DNA of 64,000 nucleotides from Acidobacteriota bacterium (GCA_038040445.1 JBBPIG010000015.1:1-64000), one strand, 5' to 3'. Positions 7,919-17,339 are shown, numbered from the stretch's first letter. Notes: generated by a model not told the origin, from the letters alone. Translations and numbers: made by a program.

Positions 7919-9223
7919 CTACTCAATGTCTCGCAGCCAGCCGCCGGCGAAACCTGCCCGTCGAAGCCCGGTGATGATGTACGTGCAGCGACGCATCAGC
8001 CGCCAAAGAAATCCTGAGCGATAGTTCTCAATCATCAAAACTATCGGACCCTGATCCAGCCCGTAGTAACCCTTTGAGACCCAGTCCTTGCTTTGCGCCG
8101 TCGAAAACGTCGGATTGAAACTGCACTTGAATCCGTACTTGCTGGTCATCTCAGGGAAGGTCTCGTCGAAATATTGGATCGACGGCAACACGATCTCGGG
8201 CGCGAACGGAAGTGAAGCGATCACCGCCCACGGAGCAAGCGTACCGTCATCCGGTCCGTTTGGAATACCGCGGTTTATGTAGTCGTAGAACCGGCGCAGC
8301 TTGCCTCCGATCTTTTTCCTCGCTGGTCCGGGACCATCGCTCGCAGTGAGACCCCAAATGTATTCACCATAACCTGCAAAGCCTCTCGGGTTGCGGATCG
8401 CGTACTGCTGCTGAATGTAGGTAGCGCGGCGGCTATTCTCGAAATAGTCGATCGCTTTGTTGCGCATGTATTCGTCCTGAATGCCGCGAAAGTCGATCCA
8501 CATGTGCGAAAGCTGATGGATGAAGAGCGGACCTGCGTAGAGAAACTCGTGACCATAAAGATTTCTCCACTCATAAGTCCTGGTCCAAGCCTTGTAGCTC
8601 TTTTCGGGCAACGGGTGTTCTGGCGAGGCGAGACCGAGGATGTAAAGAATCAGGGCTTCGTTGTAACCTTGCCAACGATACTTGATGAACCCGCTTTCGG
8701 GTCTCCAGCCGTGCGTGACCGTCAATGCGCGATTCTGGGCCCATCGCCAGTCGGCGCGGCGATAGAGGGCGTCGCCAAGTGTGCGAATCTCGCGCTCCTC
8801 TTCAGTGTCGCGATTGAAATACTCGGCGGCGGTCAGTGCTCCCGCGATCAAGTAGGCTGAATCGATTGTTGATAGTTCGCAATTCCACGTCCGGCGGCCG
8901 GTCTTCATGTCGAGAAAGTGGTAGTAGAAACCCTTGTATCCGGTGGCGTCTGGTTCCGGACCCTGTGGGCTATTCCAGAAGAAACGCAGTGTCGTGAGGG
9001 TTCGTCGAATCGCGTCGTCGCGCGTGATGAATCCACGCTCGACGCCGATGGGATAGCCCGCGAGTGCAAAACCAGTTGGAGCGATGCTGCACGGCGCTCC
9101 CTGGCGTGTGCTGTCCGGCACTAAGCCGTTCTCGGGATTCGTTTCCTTCAGGAAATAGTCAAAGGTAAGGCGCTGGAGCACCTCGAGCTTCTTGTCAGGA
9201 TAAGAGTGTTGTCTCGGCTTCAC
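7919..9223 (-). CDS. GH144-like glucoamylase-family protein (PF10091 type)
   Basis: A 434-residue protein with the glycoamylase-like fold features: LTFDYFLKETNPENGLVPD at the N-terminus, then WNCELSTIDSAYLIAGAL, SGFIKYRWQGYNEALILYIL, LFIHQLSHMWIDFRG and DGTLAPWAVIASLPFAPE. Family members include endo-beta-1,2-glucanases (GH144). Acidic residues in the ELSTID, GYNEA and DDGTLAP segments are candidate catalytic groups. No signal peptide is obvious, so it may act in the cytoplasm. The adjacent downstream gene on the same strand is a broken GH39 glycosidase, suggesting a former sugar-degradation unit. Confidence 0.78.
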   Translation of the reverse strand: MKPRQHSYPDKKLEVLQRLTFDYFLKETNPENGLVPDSTRQGAPCSIAPTGFALAGYPIGVERGFITRDDAIRRTLTTLRFFWNSPQGPEPDATGYKGFYYHFLDMKTGRRTWNCELSTIDSAYLIAGALTAAEYFNRDTEEEREIRTLGDALYRRADWRWAQNRALTVTHGWRPESGFIKYRWQGYNEALILYILGLASPEHPLPEKSYKAWTRTYEWRNLYGHEFLYAGPLFIHQLSHMWIDFRGIQDEYMRNKAIDYFENSRRATYIQQQYAIRNPRGFAGYGEYIWGLTASDGPGPARKKIGGKLRRFYDYINRGIPNGPDDGTLAPWAVIASLPFAPEIVLPSIQYFDETFPEMTSKYGFKCSFNPTFSTAQSKDWVSKGYYGLDQGPIVLMIENYRSGFLWRLMRRCTYIITGLRRAGFAGGWLRDIE

Positions 9224-9310
9224 CGCAAACCTCGCAACTAGTGACTTGTACCGGACATTTCGCTAGGGATCAAATCGGTAAGGAATTGGCGAAGTGTCTG
9301 TTACACGCCA

Positions 9311-10748
9311 CTATGAGTCGGGAGGAAACTCAAATTCGATTGCCGCCACGCTGTTCGCCGGAAGCGTGACGTCCAACTCAATTCTTCCATCCGTGTATCG
9401 AAAATCAAGCGGCTCTCGCTTTAGCTGCGATGCGTCCTGGAGTTTGTCCAACTGTGAACTGCTCAAGTACTCCGGAGCGCCCATCTCCTTCCATAAACGC
9501 CGCGGGTTCGCGTGGTCCTCGTCGATTCGCCTCACCTGCGCGCTTGCCGGCTCAGGCGCCTTGCTTAACTGAATCTTTACTCGCTCCTTCTGAATGTGAT
9601 GCCGCGGCAAGGCATGGTTTGTGAGCAACACCGTTGTCTTATTCACTCCACGAATAACCCAGGCATCGACCGTCTCATGCAGACCGTCAACGAGCAAGCT
9701 CTCGTTTCCCAACGAGTGCAGCAGCTCAAATGCGCGGTAGGCCGGTTTCGGAATGCCGTGAAGGTTCAGCAACCCAAACCCACCGTGAAACGGCTGCGAG
9801 GGAAAGTAGTTCTCCTCAAAGATGTCTGAGAAGGTCCAGAAGCTGTAGCCTTCGACCAGTCCGTTTGCTTCCATATGGTCTTCACGGCAAACGCTGAGTA
9901 GGGTTCATCATGCAGCGAATCGCGTGGGTTCGATGACGCATTCCAATCGGTGTAGTAGAGTGGCTTGCCCCGAGCGCGGCGTTTTGCGTCTTGAGCCTGC
10001 TCGCGGAGAATGCTTCGCTGGCTCTTTGCCAACTGGGTCAACGTATCGTCACCCTCTTCGCCGAACGCATCGGTCGGATAATGGTGCGTGCTGACGAAAT
10101 CCGCCGGCAACCTCTCCTTATCGCAGTAGTCCAGAAACTCTGAAATCCATTCATTCAGGGCGATCGCGGGGCCGCCGACTCGAAGCGTTCCCTGATGCTC
10201 TTAATGGCATCGACGGTATAGTGGTAAAGCTTGAAGTAATCCGCTTGCGTGCCCGTCCAAAAGGCTTTGAGGTTCGGCTCATTCCACACCTCGAAGAACC
10301 ACTCACGCACTTCACCGACACCGTAACGTTCAACCCAGTGAGATACCAGTTTACGAATGAGTTTTGCCCACCTCCGGTAGTCTCGGGGCGGCGTGATGTT
10401 CCCGCGATAGTGAAAGACTGTCCTGCGCCCGGAGGCGAGCGCGGTGGGCATGAAGCTCAGTTCAACGAAGGGCCGCATACCTATCGAGAGGAGGAAGTCA
10501 CAAATCTGGTCCGCATTGAAGAACGAGTAGAGAGGCTTTTCCTGGTGAGAGATGAGCGTGCCCACATCATCCGAGAGCAAGCCATGAAACCGCACATAAC
10601 GAAAGCCCAGCTCGTGATGGCAGCGCCGCAACTGGTTCTGCCAATCCGCGCGCAGCGCAACTGGGGCGTGATCGCTTCCGGCCGTGTGCTCCCAGAAGTG
10701 CGTGAGCGGCGACGCGGTCTCAGAAAGTTGGCACGTAAAATCTGGCAT
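9311..10748 (-). pseudogene. GH39 beta-xylosidase-like gene with two frameshifts
   Basis: Three consecutive frames on the minus strand give one GH39-type protein. Part 1 (from 10748) runs from MPDFTCQLSETASPL through the acid/base motif EVWNEPN. A one-base loss near 10182 moves to part 2 (VGGPAIALNEWISEFLDYC to YSAFAVKTI). A second one-base loss near 9876 moves to part 3 (GLVEGYSFWTFSDIFEENYF to the stop at 9311). In part 2 the predicted nucleophile region reads YYTDWNASS, where family members normally have Glu (TEW). Two independent deletions plus this change suggest real decay, though sequencing error is possible. Confidence 0.82.
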
Positions 10749-11059
10749 CGTTCGAGCTTCTTCAGCGTCTCTTTCTCAGCCGCTGATCTGGCTTTTGCGC
10801 GAGACACGGCCATCACTGTCGCGGGCGAGTGATGCCGAGCGCTAAGCGCCAGAATGTTCGCCTCCGATTATCCTGCGCGGCGGCGTTTCGCCTGCTTGGT
10901 CTTGTGCCGCAGTTCGGCTTCCTCGATAGAATGAGTCTCAGTAAGTTTGGCGTCGTGCTTGGCCATGGCAACCAGCTTTTGGTAATGCTTATGAAGTAAG
11001 AGAATAAAGTTGTTTCTATCGCCCCTAATAATGCCTGGCAGCTTTTCTCGAGCATTTCT
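10749..11059. other. Spacer with uncertain small frames
   Basis: No well-supported gene. A minus-strand frame ending at 10868 could encode a 32-residue basic peptide starting at 10966 (MAKHDAKLTETHSIEEAELR...), but it lacks a ribosome binding site and family match. The rest shows no recognisable coding or RNA signal. Confidence 0.35.
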
Positions 11060-11150
11060 GCTGATACCGCCGCAAAGGGAGTATCCGAGAGACGTAGACA
11101 AAGCGATGGGTTGGTGACGCCGTGAAGGACCTCGGTAGAACCATCCGTAA
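11060..11150 (+). pseudogene. Decayed CsbD 3' fragment
   Basis: The stretch aligns at nucleotide level with the second half of the CsbD gene at about 5250-5354, including GTGAAGGACCTCGGTAGA versus GTGAAGGACCTTGGTAAG and the neighbouring AAAGGGAGTATCCGAGAGA block. A short internal deletion and stop codons break the frame, and the 5' half is missing. It still encodes GDAVKDLGRTIR in one frame. It indicates a former second or third CsbD gene at the right end of the accessory region. Confidence 0.75.
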
Positions 11151-11258
11151 TGATGGGCACTCAGGGCTTACGCACGTTTTCGAGTTTTGTGGATTGGCCG
11201 GCTTGCAGGGCAAATCCGTCTGCTCCTGGTTCTCTGGTCTGTGGATCGCCGTTTTACT

Positions 11259-11432
11259 CTAGGACGTCGGATCCTTTTGTCGAGTCGCCGTCACGCCGTG
11301 GATGATCGCTATGCCGATCAGACAGATAACGCCTACTCCGATCCACTTCTGAGGCACGTGCAGCAAGTGGGCGCCGATCGCCAGGCCGATAATCAATATG
11401 ATGTAGCCGACGATGTAAATCCCGAATGACAT
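11259..11432 (-). CDS. Small two-helix membrane protein (57 aa)
   Basis: A 57-residue protein, MSFGIYIVGYIILIIGLAIG at the start, with a first hydrophobic helix, the linker AHLLHVPQKW, a second helix (VGVICLIGIAII) and a polar tail ending TRQKDPTS. It resembles small conserved hypothetical inner-membrane proteins of soil bacteria; function unknown. An AGGAGG site lies eight bases before the ATG. The 14-bp dyad at 11530-11543 lies 97 bases upstream in the correct orientation, tying it to the same putative regulon as the 4604 gene and the dismutase. Confidence 0.75.
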   Translation of the reverse strand: MSFGIYIVGYIILIIGLAIGAHLLHVPQKWIGVGVICLIGIAIIHGVTATRQKDPTS

Positions 11433-11529
11433 TGTTGGCCCTCCTTAACATGAAAGACTGATGAGCGTAGCCCGAAGGATCGCGGCTCTTATGCCTTCGA
11501 TACCATACTCTGATTCCGCGTCCAGCGCT

Positions 11530-11543
11530 GTTCAATATTGGAC
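11530..11543 (-). promoter_or_regulatory. 14-bp dyad, copy 4 (GTCCAATATTGAAC)
   Basis: On the minus strand it is identical to copies 1 and 3. It is followed after three bases by GCTGGA and, exactly 21 bases after the dyad, by GTATGGTA, matching the arrangement at 4533. It points toward the 57-residue membrane-protein gene. Confidence 0.6.
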
Positions 11544-11667
11544 GGATCCAAGAATGACTTTCTGTCTGGCAGCTGCGGAGGCTGGCATCAATTATTGCAC
11601 CTGGGGATGACTCAGGGGATAAATTGAAAGTAGAAGTTTGGCAGCGTCGGTGAGCTGTTGACTTACT

Positions 11668-11742
11668 TGGTGGGCGGTACTGGGTTCGAACCAGTGGCCC
11701 CCGGTTTGTAAGACCGATGCTCTACCGCTGAGCTAACCGCCC
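11668..11742 (-). tRNA. tRNA-Val (TAC)
   Basis: On the minus strand the acceptor GGGCGGT pairs with ACCGCCC, followed by discriminator A and an encoded CCA. The D-arm (AGCTCAGCGGTAGAGC), anticodon loop CTTACAA with anticodon TAC, and T-arm with GGTTCGAACCC are intact. The length is 75 nt including CCA. A decayed copy of this gene lies at 121-199. Confidence 0.95.
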
Positions 11743-12049
11743 GCTTGGACAGCTTACTATTAAGGAGCGCCAACATCAAACTGTCAAGCAACGCACGCTC
11801 GAGCGTTCGCTACTTCGTTTGAGGACGCGGTCGCATCGGCTCTCGACCATTGAGCGGCTATTGATCCTGCTGGCGCGGCCGCGAGCAGGAGAACCATCGT
11901 CGGGAACCTGTCTAAACCGCACTCGTCCCAATATTTGTGCGCCTTAACTGTAACCACCCCAGATTGCAAAGCGTCTATAAGTATGCGACAAAATAAAGAA
12001 GTGGAACGTGGCGCAGAGACTCACTTGACCACTGGAGAACGAGGAACGG
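11743..12049. other. Spacer upstream of the export operon
   Basis: About 300 bases without a gene. A TATAAG-like element near 11980 could be the -10 box of the downstream MacA-type operon, but no matching -35 is convincing. Confidence 0.3.
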
Positions 12050-13708
12050 ATGGCAGAGAGGCTTACGAAGTTCATCGCGATTATCAAGAAGCGGCGCACG
12101 CCAATCGGTATTATTTTGCTCCTTGCGGCAGTCGTTGGACTGGCAGCTTTTCTCTGGGGCGACAAGGCGAGCGCGAGCGACTACATCACAGCTAGAGTTG
12201 AGCGCGGCAGCGTCGAGGTCAACGTTGCAGCCACCGGCACTGTTCAGGCTGTCACCACAGTGCAGGTCGGTTCGCAAGTGTCGGGTACCGTTCAGTGGCT
12301 TGGCGCAGATTTCAACTCACAGGTGAAGCGCGGCCAGATCGTCGCGCGTCTCGACCCGGCGATATTCCAGGCTCAAGTTGAAAACGCGCGCGCCAACCTG
12401 GTCAACGCTCAAGCGGCGGTCACCGGTGCGGAAACCGAAATCGTCAATCAAAAAGCAAATCTGCTTGCGGCAAAAGCCAATCTGGAAGTGACGCGGGTTC
12501 AGCGCGAAGATGCTCAGGCGCTGGTCAAGCGGTACGAGGGACTGAAAGACGTTTTGTCCGGACGCGACCTTGAAGCCGCACAGGCGCAGGCTGGCGCAGC
12601 CGCTGCGCGCTACGAACAAGCCGCTGCTCAGGTCGCACAGGTTCAATCCGCCGGCAACTCTGCTAAGGCGAAACTCGACCAGGCGAAGGCTGCCGTCTCG
12701 CAGGCAAAGGCCCAGCTTCAACAATCGCAGTTGAACCTCGACCACTCGATCATCGCCTCGCCGATAGATGGCGTCGTGGTATCGCGCAACGTCGACGTAG
12801 GCCAGACTGTGGCGGCGAGCCTCTCAGCGCCGACCCTTTTTACCATCGCAAATGACCTGACAAAAATGCAGGTGCTCGCTTCGATCGACGAGGCCGACGT
12901 CGGTCAAATTCGCCAGGGGATCAAGGCGAGTTTTTCCGTCGATGCATACCCGGGCGAAACGTTCGCCGGCGAAATAAGTCAGCTCAGACTAAACGCCCAG
13001 ACGTTGCAGAACGTGGTCACCTACAGCGCGGTCATTGATGTTGCCAACGCCGCTTTGAAGTTGCGTCCGGGAATGACCGCGAATATCACCATCCCGGTTG
13101 CGAAGCGCGATAACGTGCTGACGGTGCCCAATGCGGCGTTGCGGTTCAAACCCAACCTCTCTGACAAGGAGAACGAGGCGCTGCGTCAGAAAATGGAGGA
13201 GCGTAGACAGGAGCGCGACGCTCAACGGCAAGCCGGGAATGCTAACGAGGGACAGCCGGCAGGAACGCCGCAAGAACAACAAGGCCAACCACCTGCCGCT
13301 CAGAGCGGCCAGCAAGCGGGCGAAGGCCGTCAGCGAGCCGACGCCGCTCAAGGTGCAGGCGGCGACCCTCAGCGTCAGCGGGGCGGTCAAGGCGGCGGCG
13401 GCGGTCAACGGCAACAGGGCGAGGGCGGTCAGGGTGCTTCTGGTGGCGGTGACGGCGGCGGCCAACGAAGGCAAGGCCAGACGATCTGGATTCTAACCGG
13501 CGCCAAAACAATCGAGCCGCGCTACGTGCGCGCGGGTCTAACGAACGGCCGCGTCACCGAAGTAACGGGCGGAGACGTTCACGAAGGCGATATTGTGATC
13601 GTCGGACAAAACGAAACCGGTAACTCCAATAGACAGCCGGCTGCTACCCCGTTCGGCCAGCGGCCACCCGGTGGGGGCGGCGGCGGCGGTCGCGGGCCCG
13701 GCCGGTAA
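12050..13708 (+). CDS. MacA-like efflux adaptor (HlyD/RND periplasmic adaptor family)
   Basis: A 552-residue periplasmic adaptor linking an inner-membrane ABC exporter to an outer-membrane channel. Residues 18-36 form a membrane anchor. The biotinyl-lipoyl half-motif (TVQVGSQVSGTVQWL), a long coiled-coil hairpin of Ala/Gln-rich heptads (about 95-235), the second lipoyl half (IASPIDGVVVSRNVDVGQTV) and a beta-barrel domain follow in order. A Gln/Gly-rich low-complexity insertion (about 380-475) separates these from the C-terminal membrane-proximal domain (GRVTEVTGGDVHEGDIVIV), and the protein ends in a Gly-rich tail. It is followed by ATPase and permease genes on the same strand. The substrate is unknown. 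Confidence 0.88.
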   Translation: MAERLTKFIAIIKKRRTPIGIILLLAAVVGLAAFLWGDKASASDYITARVERGSVEVNVAATGTVQAVTTVQVGSQVSGTVQWLGADFNSQVKRGQIVARLDPAIFQAQVENARANLVNAQAAVTGAETEIVNQKANLLAAKANLEVTRVQREDAQALVKRYEGLKDVLSGRDLEAAQAQAGAAAARYEQAAAQVAQVQSAGNSAKAKLDQAKAAVSQAKAQLQQSQLNLDHSIIASPIDGVVVSRNVDVGQTVAASLSAPTLFTIANDLTKMQVLASIDEADVGQIRQGIKASFSVDAYPGETFAGEISQLRLNAQTLQNVVTYSAVIDVANAALKLRPGMTANITIPVAKRDNVLTVPNAALRFKPNLSDKENEALRQKMEERRQERDAQRQAGNANEGQPAGTPQEQQGQPPAAQSGQQAGEGRQRADAAQGAGGDPQRQRGGQGGGGGQRQQGEGGQGASGGGDGGGQRRQGQTIWILTGAKTIEPRYVRAGLTNGRVTEVTGGDVHEGDIVIVGQNETGNSNRQPAATPFGQRPPGGGGGGGRGPGR

Positions 13709-13798
13709 ATCGAAAAGGAACGCCTGGAAACATCGTGGGCGCGAGCCTCGCATTGAGTGAGGCCGCGCCCAAATATTACGAAAAAAGGTAGAGACTCA

Positions 13799-14608
13799 TT
13801 GGAAGCCCAGGTAGTCACCGAAACAAACTACGTCACCGACCCATTGCTTGGCCCGGCGCTCATCACGCTCGATCACATTCACAAGACCTATCAGATGGGT
13901 GACGTCGAAATACACGCGCTGCGCGGAGTTTCTCTGCACATCGATCGCGGTGAGTTCATAGCGATAATGGGCGCGTCGGGCTCTGGCAAGTCAACAATGA
14001 TGAACATCCTTGGATGTCTGGACAAGCCGACGCGCGGGCACTACATCCTCGACGGCCAGGACGTTTCAAAGCTGTCTCGAGATGAGCTGGCTGACATTAG
14101 GAATCGAAAGATCGGCTTCGTGTTTCAAGGCTTCAATCTGCTATCACGAACCTCGGCGCTGGAAAACGTCGAACTCCCGATGCTGTACCGCGGCGTTAAG
14201 ACTGCGGAGCGTTTGGAACGCGCCAGGGAAGCTCTCGATATAGTCGGCCTCGGCGAGCGGATGAACAACCTGCCGAACCAACTCTCGGGCGGACAGCAGC
14301 AGCGCGTGGCGATCGCCCGCTCGCTGGTGAACAGGCCCTCGATCATTCTTGCGGACGAGCCGACCGGCAACCTGGACAGCCGTACGGCTGTCGAAGTTAT
14401 GGATGTATTTCAGCGGCTCAATGAAGAGCGCGGCATCACCATCGCCCTGGTCACGCACGAGCCCGACATCGCTCAATACGCGCGCCGCACGATCGTATTC
14501 AAGGACGGCCGGATCAAGAACGACTATATGATCAAGGAGTCGCGGTCAGCTCGCGAAGAGCTTGAGAGCCTGCCACCGATTGAGGACGACGAGGAGGATG
14601 ACGAATGA
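13799..14608 (+). CDS. MacB-type ABC transporter ATP-binding protein
   Basis: Nucleotide-binding subunit of a MacB/LolD-type exporter, about 269 residues. Walker [11 protein letters not shown]-loop [10 protein letters not shown], signature LSGGQQQR, Walker B IILADEP and H-loop VTHEP are all present. The start is uncertain: TTG at 13799 has a GGTAG ribosome site just upstream, while GTG at 13757 would add 14 residues but lacks one. The last codons overlap the permease start by four bases, so translation is probably coupled. An acidic C-terminal tail (IEDDEEDDE) is unusual. Confidence 0.88.
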   Translation: MEAQVVTETNYVTDPLLGPALITLDHIHKTYQMGDVEIHALRGVSLHIDRGEFIAIMGASGSGKSTMMNILGCLDKPTRGHYILDGQDVSKLSRDELADIRNRKIGFVFQGFNLLSRTSALENVELPMLYRGVKTAERLERAREALDIVGLGERMNNLPNQLSGGQQQRVAIARSLVNRPSIILADEPTGNLDSRTAVEVMDVFQRLNEERGITIALVTHEPDIAQYARRTIVFKDGRIKNDYMIKESRSAREELESLPPIEDDEEDDE

Positions 14609-15828
14609 GTTTGCTGTTGACCTTTAGGATCGCCATTCGCGCGCTGGGCCGCAACAAGATGCGGTCGATCCTCACCATGCTGGGCATCATCATAGGCGTG
14701 GGCGCCGTCATCGCCATGGTCGGCATAGGTCAGGGCGCGTCGGCGTCGATCCAGTCTCAGATCGCCAACCTCGGCAACAATATGCTTTTCGTGATGTCCG
14801 GCTCAATGAACACCGGCGGGATGCGCGGGGGCGCGGGCTCTTCCAATACGCTGACCCCTGAAGATGCAGTCGCAATTGAGCTGGAATGTCCTTCAGTGCG
14901 TGCCGTCAGTCCCGGCGTGCGCGCCAACGGTCAGCTTGTGTTCGGCAATCTAAACTGGGTCGCGTCGAGCGGCATTCAAGGCGCAAACGAGAAATTCCCT
15001 GATATTCGCGCATGGCCGGTTTCGAGAGGAGAATTCTTCACGGAAGGCGACGTGCGAACTGCGGCGCGTGTTTGCGTGATCGGCAAGACAGTTGCCGATA
15101 ATGTCTTTGCGGACGGCGATCCGATTGGCCAGACGATGCGAATTCGCAATCTACCCTTCCGCGTGATCGGGGTGCTCAGCAGCAAAGGTCAAAGCGCGTA
15201 TGGACAGGATCAAGACGACACGGTTATCGTTCCTTACACGACCGCGCAGAAGAAGATGCTCACAATCTCTCACATCCACCAGGTCATGGTTTCGGCCATC
15301 AGTCCCGCTGCAACTTTCACCGCGGAGAAACAGATAACCGATCTGCTTCGCCAGCGGCATAAGCTCGGCGCAAATCAAGAGAATGATTTCTTCGTGCGCA
15401 ACCTGACCGATGTTGCCGAAGCGGCCGATCAATCCAGCAAGATCATGACCAACTTGCTCGCCTCGATTGCAGGCGTATCGCTATTGGTAGGCGGCATCGG
15501 GATTATGAACATCATGCTGGTGTCGGTCACCGAGCGCACCCGTGAGATCGGGATTCGCATGGCGATTGGCGCCCGCAGCGCCGCGATCAGACGACAATTT
15601 CTAATCGAGTCGATCACGCTGTCAGTGGTTGGTGGCGTACTCGGAATCCTGTTCGGCGTAGGCGCTTCAATCATAATATCTAAGACCCTCGGCTGGCCGA
15701 CGTTGGTCTCGCCCGTTTCCATCTTCGCGTCGGTTATTTTTTCCGTATTGGTCGGAGTGGCGTTCGGCTACTACCCAGCACGAAAAGCGGCGGGGCTGGA
15801 TCCGATCGACGCGCTTCGGTACGAATAG
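14605..15828 (+). CDS. MacB-type ABC transporter permease (FtsX-like)
   Basis: A 407-residue inner-membrane permease. A first helix (about 16-38, [18 protein letters not shown]) is followed by a large periplasmic MacB_PCD domain (about 45-240) and three C-terminal helices of the FtsX domain, with [20 protein letters not shown] (about 295-315) as the typical motif. With the adaptor at 12050 and the ATPase it forms a complete three-gene export operon working by a mechanotransmission cycle. No outer-membrane channel gene is in the window. Confidence 0.88.
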   Translation: MSLLLTFRIAIRALGRNKMRSILTMLGIIIGVGAVIAMVGIGQGASASIQSQIANLGNNMLFVMSGSMNTGGMRGGAGSSNTLTPEDAVAIELECPSVRAVSPGVRANGQLVFGNLNWVASSGIQGANEKFPDIRAWPVSRGEFFTEGDVRTAARVCVIGKTVADNVFADGDPIGQTMRIRNLPFRVIGVLSSKGQSAYGQDQDDTVIVPYTTAQKKMLTISHIHQVMVSAISPAATFTAEKQITDLLRQRHKLGANQENDFFVRNLTDVAEAADQSSKIMTNLLASIAGVSLLVGGIGIMNIMLVSVTERTREIGIRMAIGARSAAIRRQFLIESITLSVVGGVLGILFGVGASIIISKTLGWPTLVSPVSIFASVIFSVLVGVAFGYYPARKAAGLDPIDALRYE

Positions 15829-15852
15829 GCGCAGGGCTTGATTGAAGACGAA

Positions 15853-15947
15853 GAATTGAAAATCGCAAAGTCAAAGGGAACAACAACTCTTCAGCCGTTG
15901 TTCCTTTCAATTTGATTCCCGATTTGCTCTTTTGCAATTTTCAATCC
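15853..15947. repeat. Heptamer-phased inverted array, locus A
   Basis: Left arm units such as AGAATTG AAAATCG and right arm TTTGCAATTTTCAAT are complementary. The centre is a GGAACAAC/GTTGTTCC hairpin. It follows the permease stop by 25 bases and may act as a terminator or mRNA stabiliser. Confidence 0.65.
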
Positions 15948-16082
15948 CCGTTTTTGGCTGGAGACTCCCCGCCGTTCCCAAATACTCTGCTGGGCTCCCA
16001 CCTAATCGGGTATAATAGAAACCTGAACAGAAGGACGCCTGGCGCGTTCTATGAGTAGTAATCAGGTTGCATCAAGGCGGCG

Positions 16083-17339
16083 ATGAATCGGAGATTTCTA
16101 GCGATAATGTTTTGCCTCCTGTTAACCGGCACTTCGCCGGGGGCAGCGGCATTTCAACTCGACCCCGTAGCAACGCCCACCCCTCAAGACGCCAAGCAGA
16201 GCCAGGTGCGCCGCATAATCAGCGCGGCCGAGATGCATTACATTCGGGGGCAGAACGCCTATAACAGCGGGCAGTACCAGCTTGCGAGGCGCGAGTTCGA
16301 CGAAGCTGTCGATACAATCTTCGTCGAGTCCATTGACGTGCGCAGCGACGACGAGCTTCGCGTCTACTACCGCCAGTTGATCGAGAAAGTTAATCGTTAT
16401 CAGATCGCCGCCCTCGAGCAGAAGGACGGTGGATTCAACGAGCAGCGCTTCGAGCCTTCGCCGCTCGACAAGATCGCATCGCTCTCAGACGCGGACCTTG
16501 AAGAGGTTGGCGCAGCCGAGGAAGAAGACGCGGTAGCACGATTCAACTTCGACTTCACACCCGCCATTCCCGTTCGACAGTTCATCAACTATTTCACCAA
16601 AGGGCGCGGCCGCGCGACGATGGAAGCGGGCCTCCAGCGCTCGGTCCGGTTCCGCGAGATGGCCCAGCGCATCTTCAAGCAGGAAGGCGTGCCGACTGAT
16701 CTGGTGTGGCTGGCGCAGGTTGAATCAGGTTGGAACCCATACGCTTATTCGTGGGCAGCCGCAAAAGGGATATGGCAGTTCATCCCCTCGACGGGCGCGC
16801 GTTTTGGCCTCACCCAGAACTACTGGGTCGATGAGCGCTCGGATCCCGAGAAATCAACTCTCAGCGCGGCACGTTACTTGAAGTGGCTGTCCGCCCGCTA
16901 CAAGGGCGACTGGTCGCTCGCGCTTGCGGCTTACAACACGGGTGAGGGAAACGTCGATGCCGCGATAGCGCGCTCGGGTTCGCGAGATTTCTGGCGTTTG
17001 CATCGAGGCGGCTTCATCGCGTCGGAGACCCGGAATTACGTGCCGGCGATTCTGGCGGTTGTGACGATAGCAAAGAACCCGAAGAAGTACGGGTTCGAAC
17101 TGCCGCCCGCTTATCCTTATCGCTACCAAACGCGAATGGTCACGAGTCAAACCGATCTGCGCCCGCTGGCGAAGAAGCTCAAGGTTTCTTACGGAACCTT
17201 GCTTGACCTGAACCCCGAGCTTCAGCGAGGAGTCACCCCTCCGGGCAAACATACCATTCGCATACCGGCTTCAATGGCAGTCAAGGCTTCGAATGAGCCG
17301 GCCGAGCCAACTCCGGCCCCGACCAACCCTGAGCCCTGA
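16083..17339 (+). CDS. MltD-like lytic transglycosylase with LysM
   Basis: A 418-residue exported protein. The signal peptide is at residues 1-23. Residues 30-130 form a helical region of the kind that holds peptide-like repeats. The SLT domain (about 185-320) has predicted catalytic Glu214 in AQVESGWNPYAYS and the GIWQFIPSTG and AAYNTGEGNVD motifs. A LysM-like peptidoglycan-binding module (about 350-398, LKVSYGTLLDLNPEL) follows, then a Pro-rich tail. It would cleave glycan strands to 1,6-anhydro products in the periplasm. A TATAAT box at 16010-16015 may serve it. AAGGCGG precedes the ATG. Confidence 0.87.
   Translation: MNRRFLAIMFCLLLTGTSPGAAAFQLDPVATPTPQDAKQSQVRRIISAAEMHYIRGQNAYNSGQYQLARREFDEAVDTIFVESIDVRSDDELRVYYRQLIEKVNRYQIAALEQKDGGFNEQRFEPSPLDKIASLSDADLEEVGAAEEEDAVARFNFDFTPAIPVRQFINYFTKGRGRATMEAGLQRSVRFREMAQRIFKQEGVPTDLVWLAQVESGWNPYAYSWAAAKGIWQFIPSTGARFGLTQNYWVDERSDPEKSTLSAARYLKWLSARYKGDWSLALAAYNTGEGNVDAAIARSGSRDFWRLHRGGFIASETRNYVPAILAVVTIAKNPKKYGFELPPAYPYRYQTRMVTSQTDLRPLAKKLKVSYGTLLDLNPELQRGVTPPGKHTIRIPASMAVKASNEPAEPTPAPTNPEP

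Larger units (their letters stand above)
121..11742. mobile_element. Candidate decayed genomic island between tRNA-Val copies
   Basis: On the minus strand the order is intact tRNA-Val (11742-11668), about 11.5 kb of accessory DNA, a tRNA-Val 3'-half copy (172-121), then tRNA-Asp (71-1). This is the layout expected if an element had inserted at the 3' end of tRNA-Val in a Val-Asp operon. The interior carries stress genes, small orphan proteins, a duplicated 154-bp repeat, a shared 14-bp dyad and at least four broken genes. No integrase or excisionase gene is visible, so the element would have lost its mobility genes. The interpretation is inference; the duplicated tRNA segment is seen directly. 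Confidence 0.45.

Noticed and set aside
10868-10966. Possible 32-residue basic peptide gene
   Set aside because: No ribosome binding site and no family match; kept only as an uncertain frame in the spacer note.
11585-11600. Sigma-54-type promoter (GG-N-GC) near 11585
   Set aside because: The spacing between GG and GC is 11, not 10, and no dependent gene lies downstream.
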